Below are positions 1-7,941 of a stretch of DNA of 62,951 nt, piece after piece (the stretch's first letter is position 1; the number at the start of each line of letters is the position of its first letter). Under the pieces are notes generated by a model that saw only the letters and a list, made by a program, of their open reading frames with translations, searched no databases and had not been told where the DNA came from. The stretch is taken from NCBI GenBank assembly GCA_017621225.1, contig JAGATN010000008.1, positions 1 through 62,951 of the forward strand. Reading direction: 5' to 3'. The stretch comes from Muribaculaceae bacterium (GTDB lineage: Bacteria > Bacteroidota > Bacteroidia > Bacteroidales > Muribaculaceae). Both the position numbers and the translations under genes were made by a program.

Positions 1-173
1 ACAACGTGACCCACTTCGTCAATGCGCAGGCGCGCACCGAAACGGTGAGCAACGTCATCCCCTCATACGTTCTGTTCAAAATACAATACCGCTGGAACAA
101 ACAACCCAAAGGCAAATCAAGAACGCAAACAGGAATGAATCCAAACACACCAATAATACCGATTGGAATGTAG
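1..173 (+). CDS. C-terminal end of an outer-membrane beta-barrel protein (partial)
   Basis: The window opens inside a plus-strand reading frame that reads from base 3 to a TAG stop at 171-173 (56 residues visible). The piece contains a strand-like stretch ending in SYVLFKIQYRWN, followed by a polar tail rich in Lys, Asn, Thr and Pro. Alternating hydrophobic residues with Tyr/Trp near the end are typical of the last strands of TonB-dependent or OMP_b-brl_3 type barrels in Bacteroidota. The extra roughly 20-residue tail after the last strand is unusual for a barrel that ends in an aromatic residue. Family assignment is an inference from a short fragment. Confidence 0.5.
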   Translation, partial: NVTHFVNAQARTETVSNVIPSYVLFKIQYRWNKQPKGKSRTQTGMNPNTPIIPIGM

Positions 174-184
174 CGTACAAAACA

Positions 185-236
185 ATGCGCCCCGACCACG
201 TTTTTTTTGACATTGGTCGGGGCGCATCGTTTTTTT
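185..236. terminator. Bidirectional intrinsic terminator
   Basis: Perfect 14-bp inverted repeat, arms 185-198 (ATGCGCCCCGACCA) and 214-227, with a T-rich loop and a run of seven T at 230-236. It ends the plus-strand barrel gene. Read on the minus strand it also lies just downstream of the beta-galactosidase stop at 260, followed by a short T run, so it probably serves both convergent genes. Confidence 0.85.
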
Positions 237-259
237 ATGCCGTCACTTGACGTCGGATA

Positions 260-2695
260 TCATCGTACCGGAATGGTTATCTCAGCCGGTGCCACACCTT
301 TGGCCGAAGCCCGGAAGGTAAGCTTGCCCGGAGTCTTGCCGCTGCGCGCTATTGCCGTCGCGGCACCGCTAAACAGCTTCATCTGCGCATCCTGGAATGG
401 CAGCAGGCACGTGGGGTCGCCATTGGCCGTGGCTTCAAACGTACCGTCGCCGGTCACTTCAAACTGCACCATACGGTCGTCGACAGGCACCGGATTGCCA
501 TTCTTGTCGACTACGGTAACGGTAAAGTAAACCAGATCGTCACCATTGGCTTTAAGCTCCTTACGGTTGGCCTTTATGGCGAGACGCGAGGGTTTTCCGG
601 CTGTGCGCACAATCTTTTCGGCAGCCTTTTGGCCCTTATCGTCGTAAGCCACTACTTTGAGTTCGCCGGGCTGATACACCGTTTCGTTCCACATAAGGCG
701 ATAGCGGTTCATCACCGTCGAATCGTTCTTTTCACGCATACCCTGCGACTTGCCGTTTATGAACAGCTCGGCCTTCGGATAGCTCGTGTAGACAAACACC
801 GGGGTCACCTGACCTTCGCGCCCTTTCCAGTTCCAGTGCGGAAGCACGTGGAGAGTGGCCGAATCGGTGTTCCACTTCGAGCGATACAGGTAGTAGCGAT
901 CCTTGGGGAGCGATGCGAGATCGATGATGCCGAACAGAGAGCTGTGGTTGGGCCACGCGTCAGTGTCGTAAGGCGTAGGTTCGCCGAGATAGTCGAAGCC
1001 GGTCCATACGAACTGGCCTATCACCCAAGGGCGATCGTCGTCCATCGCAAAATCGAGGTCGGGGATGTTTGACCACGAGCAGTTTTCATTGTCGTAGCTC
1101 GACGACTGATGATCGGGGTGGGTCACCATCTTCTGTCCGCGAAACTCAACGGGGAAGTGGTAAACGCCGCGCGACGATACCGTCGAAGCGGTTTCAGAGC
1201 CGAGTATGAGCTTCTGCGGAAGCGTTTCGTAGGCACGATCGTAGTGCTGGGGCTTGTAGTTGAATCCGGGGATATCGAGAGCGGCGGCAAAACCGTTGTC
1301 GAGCACGGCGCCTATCTGGTCCATGCCGCAAGTCACCGGGCGCGTGGGGTCGAGCGAGTGAACGAGGCCCTGAAGCATCTCAAGCTCCTGCACGCCGCCG
1401 GGACCCCATTGGCTCGGCACTTCGTTGCCTATCGACCACATGACCACCGAGGGGCTGTTGCGGTAATGCTCCACCATGTTGGTCACATCCTTTTCGGCCC
1501 ATTCGTTGAAGTATGAGCCATATCCGTTTGGCGACTTCGGGCGGAAGCTCCAGTCGTCGAACGGCTCTATCATAAGCATCATGCCCATTTCGTCGCACAG
1601 GGCCACGAGCTCGGGCGAAGGCATGTTGTGCGCGGTGCGTATGGCGTTAACGCCCATATCCTTCAGCATTTCGATGCGATAACGCAATGCCGACTCGTTT
1701 ATTGCCGCGCCGAGCGGGCCGAGATCATGGTGATTGCACACGCCCTGAAATTTGGTGGGTTCGCCATTGAGGAAGAAGCCCTTTTCGGGGATGTACTCTA
1801 TGCTGCGTATGCCGAAGCGGGTATCGTATGTGTCGACTTTCTTGTCGCCCGACATAACTACGGTGCGGGCCGTGTAGAGATAGGGCGACGAGGGCGACCA
1901 CAAATGCGGCTTATCGACGAGAAAATTTTGATCGACGGGCTGTCCGTGATATACGAACGGCACCGAGTTACTGGCCACTTCCTTGCCGTCGGCATCGAGT
2001 ATGGTGGTTTCGACGCGCACTTTCTGATTTTCGGCAAGGCCGGCTATCTTGGCCTGCAAATGCACCGAGGCATACTCCTTCGACACCTTCGGAGTGGTTA
2101 CGTAAGTGCCCCAGGTGGGTATGTGAATCTTGTCGGTCGACACGATATGCACGTTGCGGTACAGACCCGCGCCGGGATACCAGCGCGAGGCGCGCTCGTA
2201 GTTTTCGAGGTCGACTTCGAGTTTGTTGGTTCCGGGCACCACGGCATCGTCGATGACGGTGTAGAACGAATTGTAGCCGTAGGGCCAGTACACCACCTCT
2301 TTGCCGTTTACCCTGACGTGGGCATTGCTCATGGCTCCATCGAATATTATGGTATGGCTGCGGCCCGTGGTGTCGTCGACTTCAAAAGTGGTACGATACG
2401 AGCCTTTGCCTATGAATGGAAGGCCACCCGTGCGGCCTGTCTTTTCGGTCTTTTCTGTTTCGCCGTTCTGCTCCACGGCCACTGTCTGCAAATCGTTGTT
2501 ACGATCGAAAGGCCCGTAAATGGCCCAGTCATGCGGCACTCTCACCGACTGCCAGTTTGCGTCCTTGCTGTCCGACGCACCTTTCGTAAAGCTCCAACCC
2601 TCGTTAAGCGTCTGCATGTGACGCTGCGCGGATGCGCCGAAAGCTACGGCACCGCCTAAAATCAGGCTTAAGATAACGTTGTTTGATATTTTCAT
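260..2695 (-). CDS. Secreted GH2 beta-galactosidase
   Basis: 811-aa glycoside hydrolase family 2 enzyme, expected to release beta-linked galactose in the periplasm or at the cell surface by a retaining mechanism. A signal peptide (residues 1-23, ending FGASA-Q) precedes the GH2 sugar-binding domain (about 30-190), the immunoglobulin-like domain (about 195-300) and the TIM barrel (about 305-600). The probable acid/base is Glu425 in WSIGNEV and the nucleophile is Glu501 in LGSETAS. The C-terminal 200 residues look like the DUF4982 plus Ig-like module common in Bacteroidota GH2 enzymes. There is no SusC/SusD pair or sugar regulator nearby, so it stands alone. Sugar specificity cannot be read from the sequence; beta-glucuronidase or beta-mannosidase activity is less likely. 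Confidence 0.88.
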   Translation of the reverse strand: MKISNNVILSLILGGAVAFGASAQRHMQTLNEGWSFTKGASDSKDANWQSVRVPHDWAIYGPFDRNNDLQTVAVEQNGETEKTEKTGRTGGLPFIGKGSYRTTFEVDDTTGRSHTIIFDGAMSNAHVRVNGKEVVYWPYGYNSFYTVIDDAVVPGTNKLEVDLENYERASRWYPGAGLYRNVHIVSTDKIHIPTWGTYVTTPKVSKEYASVHLQAKIAGLAENQKVRVETTILDADGKEVASNSVPFVYHGQPVDQNFLVDKPHLWSPSSPYLYTARTVVMSGDKKVDTYDTRFGIRSIEYIPEKGFFLNGEPTKFQGVCNHHDLGPLGAAINESALRYRIEMLKDMGVNAIRTAHNMPSPELVALCDEMGMMLMIEPFDDWSFRPKSPNGYGSYFNEWAEKDVTNMVEHYRNSPSVVMWSIGNEVPSQWGPGGVQELEMLQGLVHSLDPTRPVTCGMDQIGAVLDNGFAAALDIPGFNYKPQHYDRAYETLPQKLILGSETASTVSSRGVYHFPVEFRGQKMVTHPDHQSSSYDNENCSWSNIPDLDFAMDDDRPWVIGQFVWTGFDYLGEPTPYDTDAWPNHSSLFGIIDLASLPKDRYYLYRSKWNTDSATLHVLPHWNWKGREGQVTPVFVYTSYPKAELFINGKSQGMREKNDSTVMNRYRLMWNETVYQPGELKVVAYDDKGQKAAEKIVRTAGKPSRLAIKANRKELKANGDDLVYFTVTVVDKNGNPVPVDDRMVQFEVTGDGTFEATANGDPTCLLPFQDAQMKLFSGAATAIARSGKTPGKLTFRASAKGVAPAEITIPVR

Positions 2696-2741
2696 CGTGA
2701 TATGTGGTATGTTGTAAATATTTCGGTTATGATTTATAATG

Positions 2742-2749
2742 CAAAGATA
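2742..2749 (-). promoter_or_regulatory. -7 promoter box for the GH2 gene
   Basis: On the minus strand this reads TATCTTTG, matching the Bacteroidota -7 element TAnnTTTG. It lies 46 bases upstream of the ATG at 2695. No clear -33 TTTG is visible. Confidence 0.6.
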
Positions 2750-2886
2750 ACAATATTATCGAAACATTATCAGCATGTTACTTTTTATTATGCTCACGAC
2801 ACGTTTTTTAAGTTATATCGAGTTAAAACGGCGCTGCCACAGAGCCGAGCGGACGGTTTGACCCGACAAGCGCCACGCCGGTATGG

Positions 2887-2894
2887 TAATTTTG
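2887..2894 (+). promoter_or_regulatory. -7 promoter box for the amidase gene
   Basis: Reads TAATTTTG. The amidase ATG at 2902 starts only seven bases after the last G, so transcription would begin at or next to the start codon and the message would be leaderless or nearly so. Confidence 0.55.
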
Positions 2895-2901
2895 CCCGCG
2901 T

Positions 2902-3312
2902 ATGAGAAACATCGACGAAATAATAGTACATTGCACGGCCACCCCGAGGGGGCGCGCCGTGAAGGTGGCCGACATTGACCACTGGCATCGCAATCGCGGA
3001 TTCGCCGGCATAGGCTACCACTACGTGATAATGCTTGACGGCACGGTGTGCCGGGGGCGGAACGTGGAGCGCATCGGGGCGCACTGCAAGGGGCACAACG
3101 CCCGTAGCATAGGCGTGGCCTACGTGGGAGGCGTGGAGGCCGACTGCACTACTGCCGCTGACACGCGCACCGACAAGCAGAAAAAGGCACTGCGCGCACT
3201 GCTTGCCGAGTTAAAGCGCCGTTATCCGGCAGCCTCGATACGCGGGCATCGCGATTTTGCTCCGAAAGCCTGCCCGTCATTCGATGCCACTGCCGAATAT
3301 TCCGACATTTAG
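2902..3312 (+). CDS. N-acetylmuramoyl-L-alanine amidase, T7-lysozyme type
   Basis: 136-aa Amidase_2-fold zinc enzyme that would cut the lactyl-amide bond between MurNAc and L-Ala. Zinc ligands by family comparison are His10 (IVHCTAT), His116 (RGHRD) and Cys124 (PKACPSF). Tyr39 in GIGYHY and Lys122 match the catalytic Tyr and Lys of T7 lysozyme. Length fits the minimal single-domain phage form. There is no signal peptide, so it either acts in the cytoplasm until released by lysis or damage, or leaves by an unseen route. No holin, HU-like gene or other phage gene is adjacent, which suggests a domesticated or left-over phage gene. Its stop codon overlaps that of the convergent HD gene. Confidence 0.85.
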   Translation: MRNIDEIIVHCTATPRGRAVKVADIDHWHRNRGFAGIGYHYVIMLDGTVCRGRNVERIGAHCKGHNARSIGVAYVGGVEADCTTAADTRTDKQKKALRALLAELKRRYPAASIRGHRDFAPKACPSFDATAEYSDI

Positions 3313-3851
3313 ACCCCGAACTGCCTGTGGAGCGCGTCGAAACGAAGCGCGCTCTCCTCCGAATGCCGGGCCATCGACGCGCGTACCGAATCGAAATCCT
3401 TGCGGCGCATCGCTCCGCTTTTCGAATAGAACTTGTCGGCATAGCATATCAGGCGCTCCAGGGTGGTTTCGGGCAAATAATCGCGGCGGGGCAACGGCAA
3501 ATGCTGGGCGTCGATGTCGGCTATCGTGATGCCCGACCCCGTATGGCGTTCGGCCACACGAGCGATCGATTCGGGCATTCCCTCGTCGCGAAGCAGCTTG
3601 CCCCCTATCAGGCCATGACATATGTAAGGCTCGGTGCCGTGGCACTCTATCGACGGCGCGTCGGTGGCATAAATGCCTATGTCATGAAGCATCGCGGCCG
3701 CCTCCACCTCGCCGGCGTCAAGGTCGAGCCCCTTGGCCGAAGCTATTTCCAGAGCCAGATCCGACACTTGTCGGCAATGGCGCATATAAATATCCCGCAG
3801 ACGAGAGCCTGCGGGATAATATTTGTCGATTATTTCGATATACGGTTTCAT
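3309..3851 (-). CDS. HD-domain hydrolase
   Basis: 180-aa protein with an HD-superfamily metal site: His25, the His56-Asp57 pair in MLHDIGIY, His79, His103 and Asp139 in CYADKF. These are ligands of metal-dependent phosphohydrolases acting on nucleotides or similar phosphates; the substrate is unknown. The ATG at 3851 overlaps the ilvE stop as ATGA, giving tight translational coupling. A longer frame reaches upstream to 4034 but lies inside ilvE and is rejected as the start. The stop (TAA, 3309-3311) overlaps the stop of the convergent amidase by two bases. Confidence 0.75.
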   Translation of the reverse strand: MKPYIEIIDKYYPAGSRLRDIYMRHCRQVSDLALEIASAKGLDLDAGEVEAAAMLHDIGIYATDAPSIECHGTEPYICHGLIGGKLLRDEGMPESIARVAERHTGSGITIADIDAQHLPLPRRDYLPETTLERLICYADKFYSKSGAMRRKDFDSVRASMARHSEESALRFDALHRQFGV

Positions 3852-4879
3852 TCTTCCACTATGGTGTTCCATCCGTGCACGTCGGGTTCTTCGCCGAGCT
3901 GCACCGCGCGCAGCTTGTTGTAGAGCTTCGTGGTGATCGGGCCGGGCTGACCGTCCTTTGCAACGACATATTTCACGCCGGTGTCGATATCGTCGATCTC
4001 GGCCACGGGCGATGCCACTGCTGCCGTGCCGCACGCACCCGCTTCGTCTATCTCGTTAAGCTCGTCGAGCTCTATGTGGCGGCATTCCACCTCTATTCCC
4101 ATATCGCGCGCGAGCTGCTGAAGCGAGTTGTTGGTGACTGACGGGAGTATCGACTCCGAAGCCGGAGTGATATATCGGCCGTTCTTGATGGCAAAGAAGT
4201 TTGCCGGACCGCACTCGTCGAGATATTTCTTCTCCTTCGGGTCGAGATAAAGCACTGCCGAGTATCCCAATTCGTGCGCGCGCTCCCCTGCTTCGAGGCT
4301 GGCGGCGTAGTTTCCGCCCACTTTCCAGCGGCCGGTACCCTTCGGGGCCACGCGGTCAAACTCGCGCATGATGCATATGTTGGTAGGCTTGAAACCCTCC
4401 TTGAAGTACGGGCCGACAGGCATCACCATAATCATGAACAGATATTCCGACGAAGGATGCACGCCGATCTGCGCGCTCATGCCCAACTCGATGGGGCGAA
4501 TGTAGAGCGACGCGCCGCTACCGTAAGGCGGAACGAAACGCGCGTTGAGCTGCACGGCCTTTATGGCCATTTCGCGGAAAAGTTCCACGGGCACCGGAGC
4601 CATCTTAATGCCCTTTGCCGAATCTATGATGCGGTTAGCGTTTGCGTCCAACCTGAATATTCTAATCTTGCCATCTTTGCCTCTAAAAGCCTTCAGGCCT
4701 TCAAAAATTTCCTGTCCGTAATGCAAAGCCGTTGCGGCCATGTGCATATTTACGTATTCGCTGCTTGAAACTTCTATTTCACCCCACTTTCCGTTTCTGT
4801 ACCAACATCTGACGTTATAATCGGTTGGGATGTAACCAAACGACAAGTTGCTCCAATCTAATTCTGTGCTCATAATCAC
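3848..4879 (-). CDS. ilvE: Branched-chain amino acid aminotransferase
   Basis: 343-aa fold-type IV PLP enzyme that moves the amino group between glutamate and the 2-oxoacids of Leu, Ile and Val: the last step of their synthesis. The PLP lysine is Lys186 in GTGRWKVGGNYA. Other hallmarks are LDECGPANFFAI (residues 219-231), ITPASESILPSVTNNSL and GACGTAAVASPV, all typical of the large BCAT group. Length is normal. A second Met at residue 3 (4873) is an equally possible start. It is first in an operon with the HD gene and is divergent from lptD; the leu operon lies elsewhere in this window. Confidence 0.93.
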   Translation of the reverse strand: MIMSTELDWSNLSFGYIPTDYNVRCWYRNGKWGEIEVSSSEYVNMHMAATALHYGQEIFEGLKAFRGKDGKIRIFRLDANANRIIDSAKGIKMAPVPVELFREMAIKAVQLNARFVPPYGSGASLYIRPIELGMSAQIGVHPSSEYLFMIMVMPVGPYFKEGFKPTNICIMREFDRVAPKGTGRWKVGGNYAASLEAGERAHELGYSAVLYLDPKEKKYLDECGPANFFAIKNGRYITPASESILPSVTNNSLQQLARDMGIEVECRHIELDELNEIDEAGACGTAAVASPVAEIDDIDTGVKYVVAKDGQPGPITTKLYNKLRAVQLGEEPDVHGWNTIVEE

Positions 4880-4897
4880 TAATAATTATTGTGGATG

Positions 4898-4905
4898 CAA
4901 AAGTA
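4898..4905 (-). promoter_or_regulatory. -7 promoter box for ilvE
   Basis: Minus-strand TACTTTTG, 18 bases upstream of the ilvE ATG, implying a very short leader. The divergent lptD box lies only about 45 bp away, so the two promoters share one regulatory region. Confidence 0.55.
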
Positions 4906-4949
4906 ACAAAAGTTTCCTTAAAATAGCATCGATAACTGACAAAATGTAG

Positions 4950-4957
4950 TATCTTTG
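4950..4957 (+). promoter_or_regulatory. -7 promoter box for lptD
   Basis: TATCTTTG fits TAnnTTTG. Because the most upstream in-frame TTG (4955) lies inside this box, translation must start further down. Confidence 0.55.
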
Positions 4958-4984
4958 CGTCGAAATTTTTCGACATCTATACAT

Positions 4985-7849
4985 TTGAGAAATTCTCATT
5001 TATATATAATACTCATATTTGCTGCCATTTGCGCCATTTCAGCTACTGCCTCGTTGCAGCCGATGGGCGCAACGGCCGGTCATTTGCCTACGCCCGACGA
5101 CACCGTAACGGCCCTGCTGAAGCCCGACTCGCTGTTGAAGGCCGAGATTGACACCACGGCGCACCGCGACTCCACGCGTAGCTTGCACTATGACAAAATA
5201 AAGACCCTTACCGAAGATTCGACTACCGTATTTTCCGACCTCTTGTCCGGTAGAAAGCGATTGGACCCGAAAGCCGGCACCGACACCGCCTCAAAGAGCC
5301 AAAAGAGCAAAATACGCCGCATAAAGACCGACATAACCGAGCCGGTCGACATAACGGCCAAGGACTCCATGGTGCTGCTCGGTCAAAACATGGCATATCT
5401 TTATGGCTCGGCCGTGGTGACCTACGGACAGCAGAAAATAACGGCCGACGAAATAGAGCTCAACACCGCCACCAACACGCTCTATGCCATTGGGCGCGAG
5501 GACTCGTTGGGCGAGGTGAAGGGAACGCCGGTGTTCACCGATCGCGCCGACACCTACGAATCGAAGATAATGCAATATAACTTCAAAACCGGCAAAGGAC
5601 ACATAACCGACGTCATAACACAACAAGGCGAAGGATTCCTTACCGGAGGCGTGACGAAGAAAATAGACGAGAACACCCTTTTCATGAAGGATGTGAAATA
5701 TACCACGTGCGACCATCACGATAATCCACACTTCTACATGCAGCTGACCAAGGCAAAAACGCGCCCGAACAGCGACATCGTAACCGGCCCGGCCTACATG
5801 GTTCTCGCCGGACTCCCTCTGCCGTTGGCCGTGCCGTTCGGATATTTCCCCTTTTCCGAAAAATACTCGTCGGGCATAATATTCCCTACGTTCGGCGACG
5901 ACTATAACCGTGGATTCTACTTGAGCCACGGCGGATATTATTTTGCCATCAGCGACAACATCGACCTCGCTCTGACAGGCGAAGTGTACACCAAGGGCTC
6001 GTGGGGCCTGCAAGCTCAGTCGGCTTACGTGAAACGATACAGATATTCGGGCAATTTCAACTTAAGCTACCTTAAGACAATACTTGGCGACAAGGGTTCG
6101 CCCGACTATTCAACGCAAACCAACTTCCAGATTCTCTGGAACCATACCCAGGACGCCAAAGCCAATCCCAGCCTCAACTTCTCGGCATCGGTCAACTTCA
6201 CTACCTCGGGATACTCGCGAAACGACCTGAACAGCTACTACAACAGCTCATTCACCGAAAACACCAAGAGCAGTACCATAAATCTCACCTATCGTCCGCC
6301 GGGCTCGAAATGGTCGTTCTCTACCAACGCCAACATTTCGCAGCGCACGCAGGACTCCACGCTCAACGTGTCGTTCCCGAACGTGACCATCACCATGTCG
6401 CAGTTGGCTCCGTTTAAGCGTAAATATGCCGTCGGCGCCGAAAAGTGGTATGAAAAAATCAAATTGTCGTACTCCGGACAATTCAACAACTCGCTTACCG
6501 CCAAGCAGGATGTATTTTTCCAGAAAAGCCTCATAAAGGACTGGCGCAACGGTATGCGGCACTCCATCCCCATCTCGGCCACGTTCAACTTGTTCAAGTA
6601 CATAAACCTCACACCGTCGATAAACCTCAACGACCGTATGTACACCACCAAGGTGCGCCGCGACTGGGATCCGAACGCATCGGTCGAGGTATGCGACACG
6701 AGCTATAGCCTGTATAACGTGTGGGATTTCACCACGTCGATGTCGCTCGACACCAAGGTGTACGGTTTCTTCCAACCGCTGCCGTTTCTCGGCGACAAGG
6801 TGAAGATGATACGCCACGTCATGACTCCGTCGGTATCTTTTTCATGGAACCCCGACTTCAGCTCTCCATTCTTCGGATATTACGGAACATATACGCGCAC
6901 TAACGCTCAAGGCGAAACGATAACCAACAAATACTCCATGTTCCCCAACAGCCTGTTCGGGGTGCCCGGTTCAGGTCGAAACGGATCGATAACCTACTCG
7001 TTGGCCAACAACGTTGAAATGAAGGTGCGCGACGACAACGACAGCATCGGCGAACGAAAAATATCGCTCATCGAAAACTTCGACATACGCCAGAGCTACA
7101 ACTTTGCGGCCGACTCGCTCAACTGGAGTAACATTCAGACCAACCTGTTGCTGCGACTTACCAAAAACTTCAATCTCAACCTGTCGGCCACGTGGGATGT
7201 ATATACCTATCAGCTCAACTCGGCGGGAGCGCCCGTTCGCGTCAACATACCCCGTTGGAAAGCCGGAAAGGGCATAGGCCGCTTGTCGAGCACCGGAACG
7301 TCGTTCTCATACACGTTCAACAACAGCACCTTCAAGCGCAAGAAAAAAGAGACCAAGGACGACAAGAACGACAAAAAAGACAATCCCGACACCAATTCGT
7401 CGCCCAACAATCAGCAACAACAGGGCAACGAGAATTCGACAGGCACGGAGGACGGCACCGAATTCAACGCCGACGGATATGCCAATTGGCAATTTCCGTG
7501 GAACCTTAGCGTCAACTATTCGATTGGATACGCTTACGGCGACTTCAACAAGGAGAAAATGGAATACAACTCCCGAATAACGCAAAACCTGAGTTTTTCG
7601 GGCAACGTAAGGCCCACCAAAGGATGGAGCTTCAATTTCTCGGCAAGCTACGACTTCAATCTCCACAAAATAGCCTATATGAACTGCAATGTGTCGCGCG
7701 ACCTCCACTGCTTCACCATGACAGCAAGCTTCGTGCCCGTGGGGCCGTATAAGTCATACAACTTCCATATTGCAGTCAATTCATCACTTCTTTCCGACCT
7801 GAAATACGATAAACGATCATCGTTATCCAACGGCATAGACTGGTATTGA
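4985..7849 (+). CDS. lptD: LPS-assembly outer-membrane protein LptD family
   Basis: About 954-aa outer-membrane protein expected to insert lipopolysaccharide into the outer leaflet. A signal-peptide-like core (LYIILIFAAICAISATAS) is followed by a Ser/Thr/Asp-rich linker, an OstA/LptA-like domain (about 120-240, starting MVLLGQNMAYLYGSAVV) and a long Tyr/Asn/Ser-rich barrel with many predicted strands. A Lys/Asn/Gln-rich low-complexity insert lies near residues 785-820, probably an external loop. No ATG lies near the signal peptide. TTG at 4985 is chosen because it gives a clean signal peptide and sits about 20 bases after the expected transcription start; TTG at 4955 falls in the promoter. 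Followed by tamB and tamL. Confidence 0.82.
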   Translation: MRNSHLYIILIFAAICAISATASLQPMGATAGHLPTPDDTVTALLKPDSLLKAEIDTTAHRDSTRSLHYDKIKTLTEDSTTVFSDLLSGRKRLDPKAGTDTASKSQKSKIRRIKTDITEPVDITAKDSMVLLGQNMAYLYGSAVVTYGQQKITADEIELNTATNTLYAIGREDSLGEVKGTPVFTDRADTYESKIMQYNFKTGKGHITDVITQQGEGFLTGGVTKKIDENTLFMKDVKYTTCDHHDNPHFYMQLTKAKTRPNSDIVTGPAYMVLAGLPLPLAVPFGYFPFSEKYSSGIIFPTFGDDYNRGFYLSHGGYYFAISDNIDLALTGEVYTKGSWGLQAQSAYVKRYRYSGNFNLSYLKTILGDKGSPDYSTQTNFQILWNHTQDAKANPSLNFSASVNFTTSGYSRNDLNSYYNSSFTENTKSSTINLTYRPPGSKWSFSTNANISQRTQDSTLNVSFPNVTITMSQLAPFKRKYAVGAEKWYEKIKLSYSGQFNNSLTAKQDVFFQKSLIKDWRNGMRHSIPISATFNLFKYINLTPSINLNDRMYTTKVRRDWDPNASVEVCDTSYSLYNVWDFTTSMSLDTKVYGFFQPLPFLGDKVKMIRHVMTPSVSFSWNPDFSSPFFGYYGTYTRTNAQGETITNKYSMFPNSLFGVPGSGRNGSITYSLANNVEMKVRDDNDSIGERKISLIENFDIRQSYNFAADSLNWSNIQTNLLLRLTKNFNLNLSATWDVYTYQLNSAGAPVRVNIPRWKAGKGIGRLSSTGTSFSYTFNNSTFKRKKKETKDDKNDKKDNPDTNSSPNNQQQQGNENSTGTEDGTEFNADGYANWQFPWNLSVNYSIGYAYGDFNKEKMEYNSRITQNLSFSGNVRPTKGWSFNFSASYDFNLHKIAYMNCNVSRDLHCFTMTASFVPVGPYKSYNFHIAVNSSLLSDLKYDKRSSLSNGIDWY

Positions 7850-7896
7850 TGTTACGTCGATAAAACCAACCGACAAAAACAAAAAGCCATATAGGA

Positions 7897-7912
7897 CGTT
7901 TATCAATAAACG
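7897..7912. repeat. 16-nt palindrome upstream of tamB
   Basis: CGTTTAT-CA-ATAAACG, seven-bp arms separated by two bases, ending 30 bases before the tamB ATG. It could be a weak hairpin after lptD or an operator at the tamB promoter. Confidence 0.35.
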
Positions 7913-7941
7913 AACTATATTTATTTGTGGGAACTTCAACA

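Noticed and set aside
1628-2659. Plus-strand open frame of 343 codons opposite the first GH2 gene
   Set aside because: Same antisense effect; no recognisable protein features.
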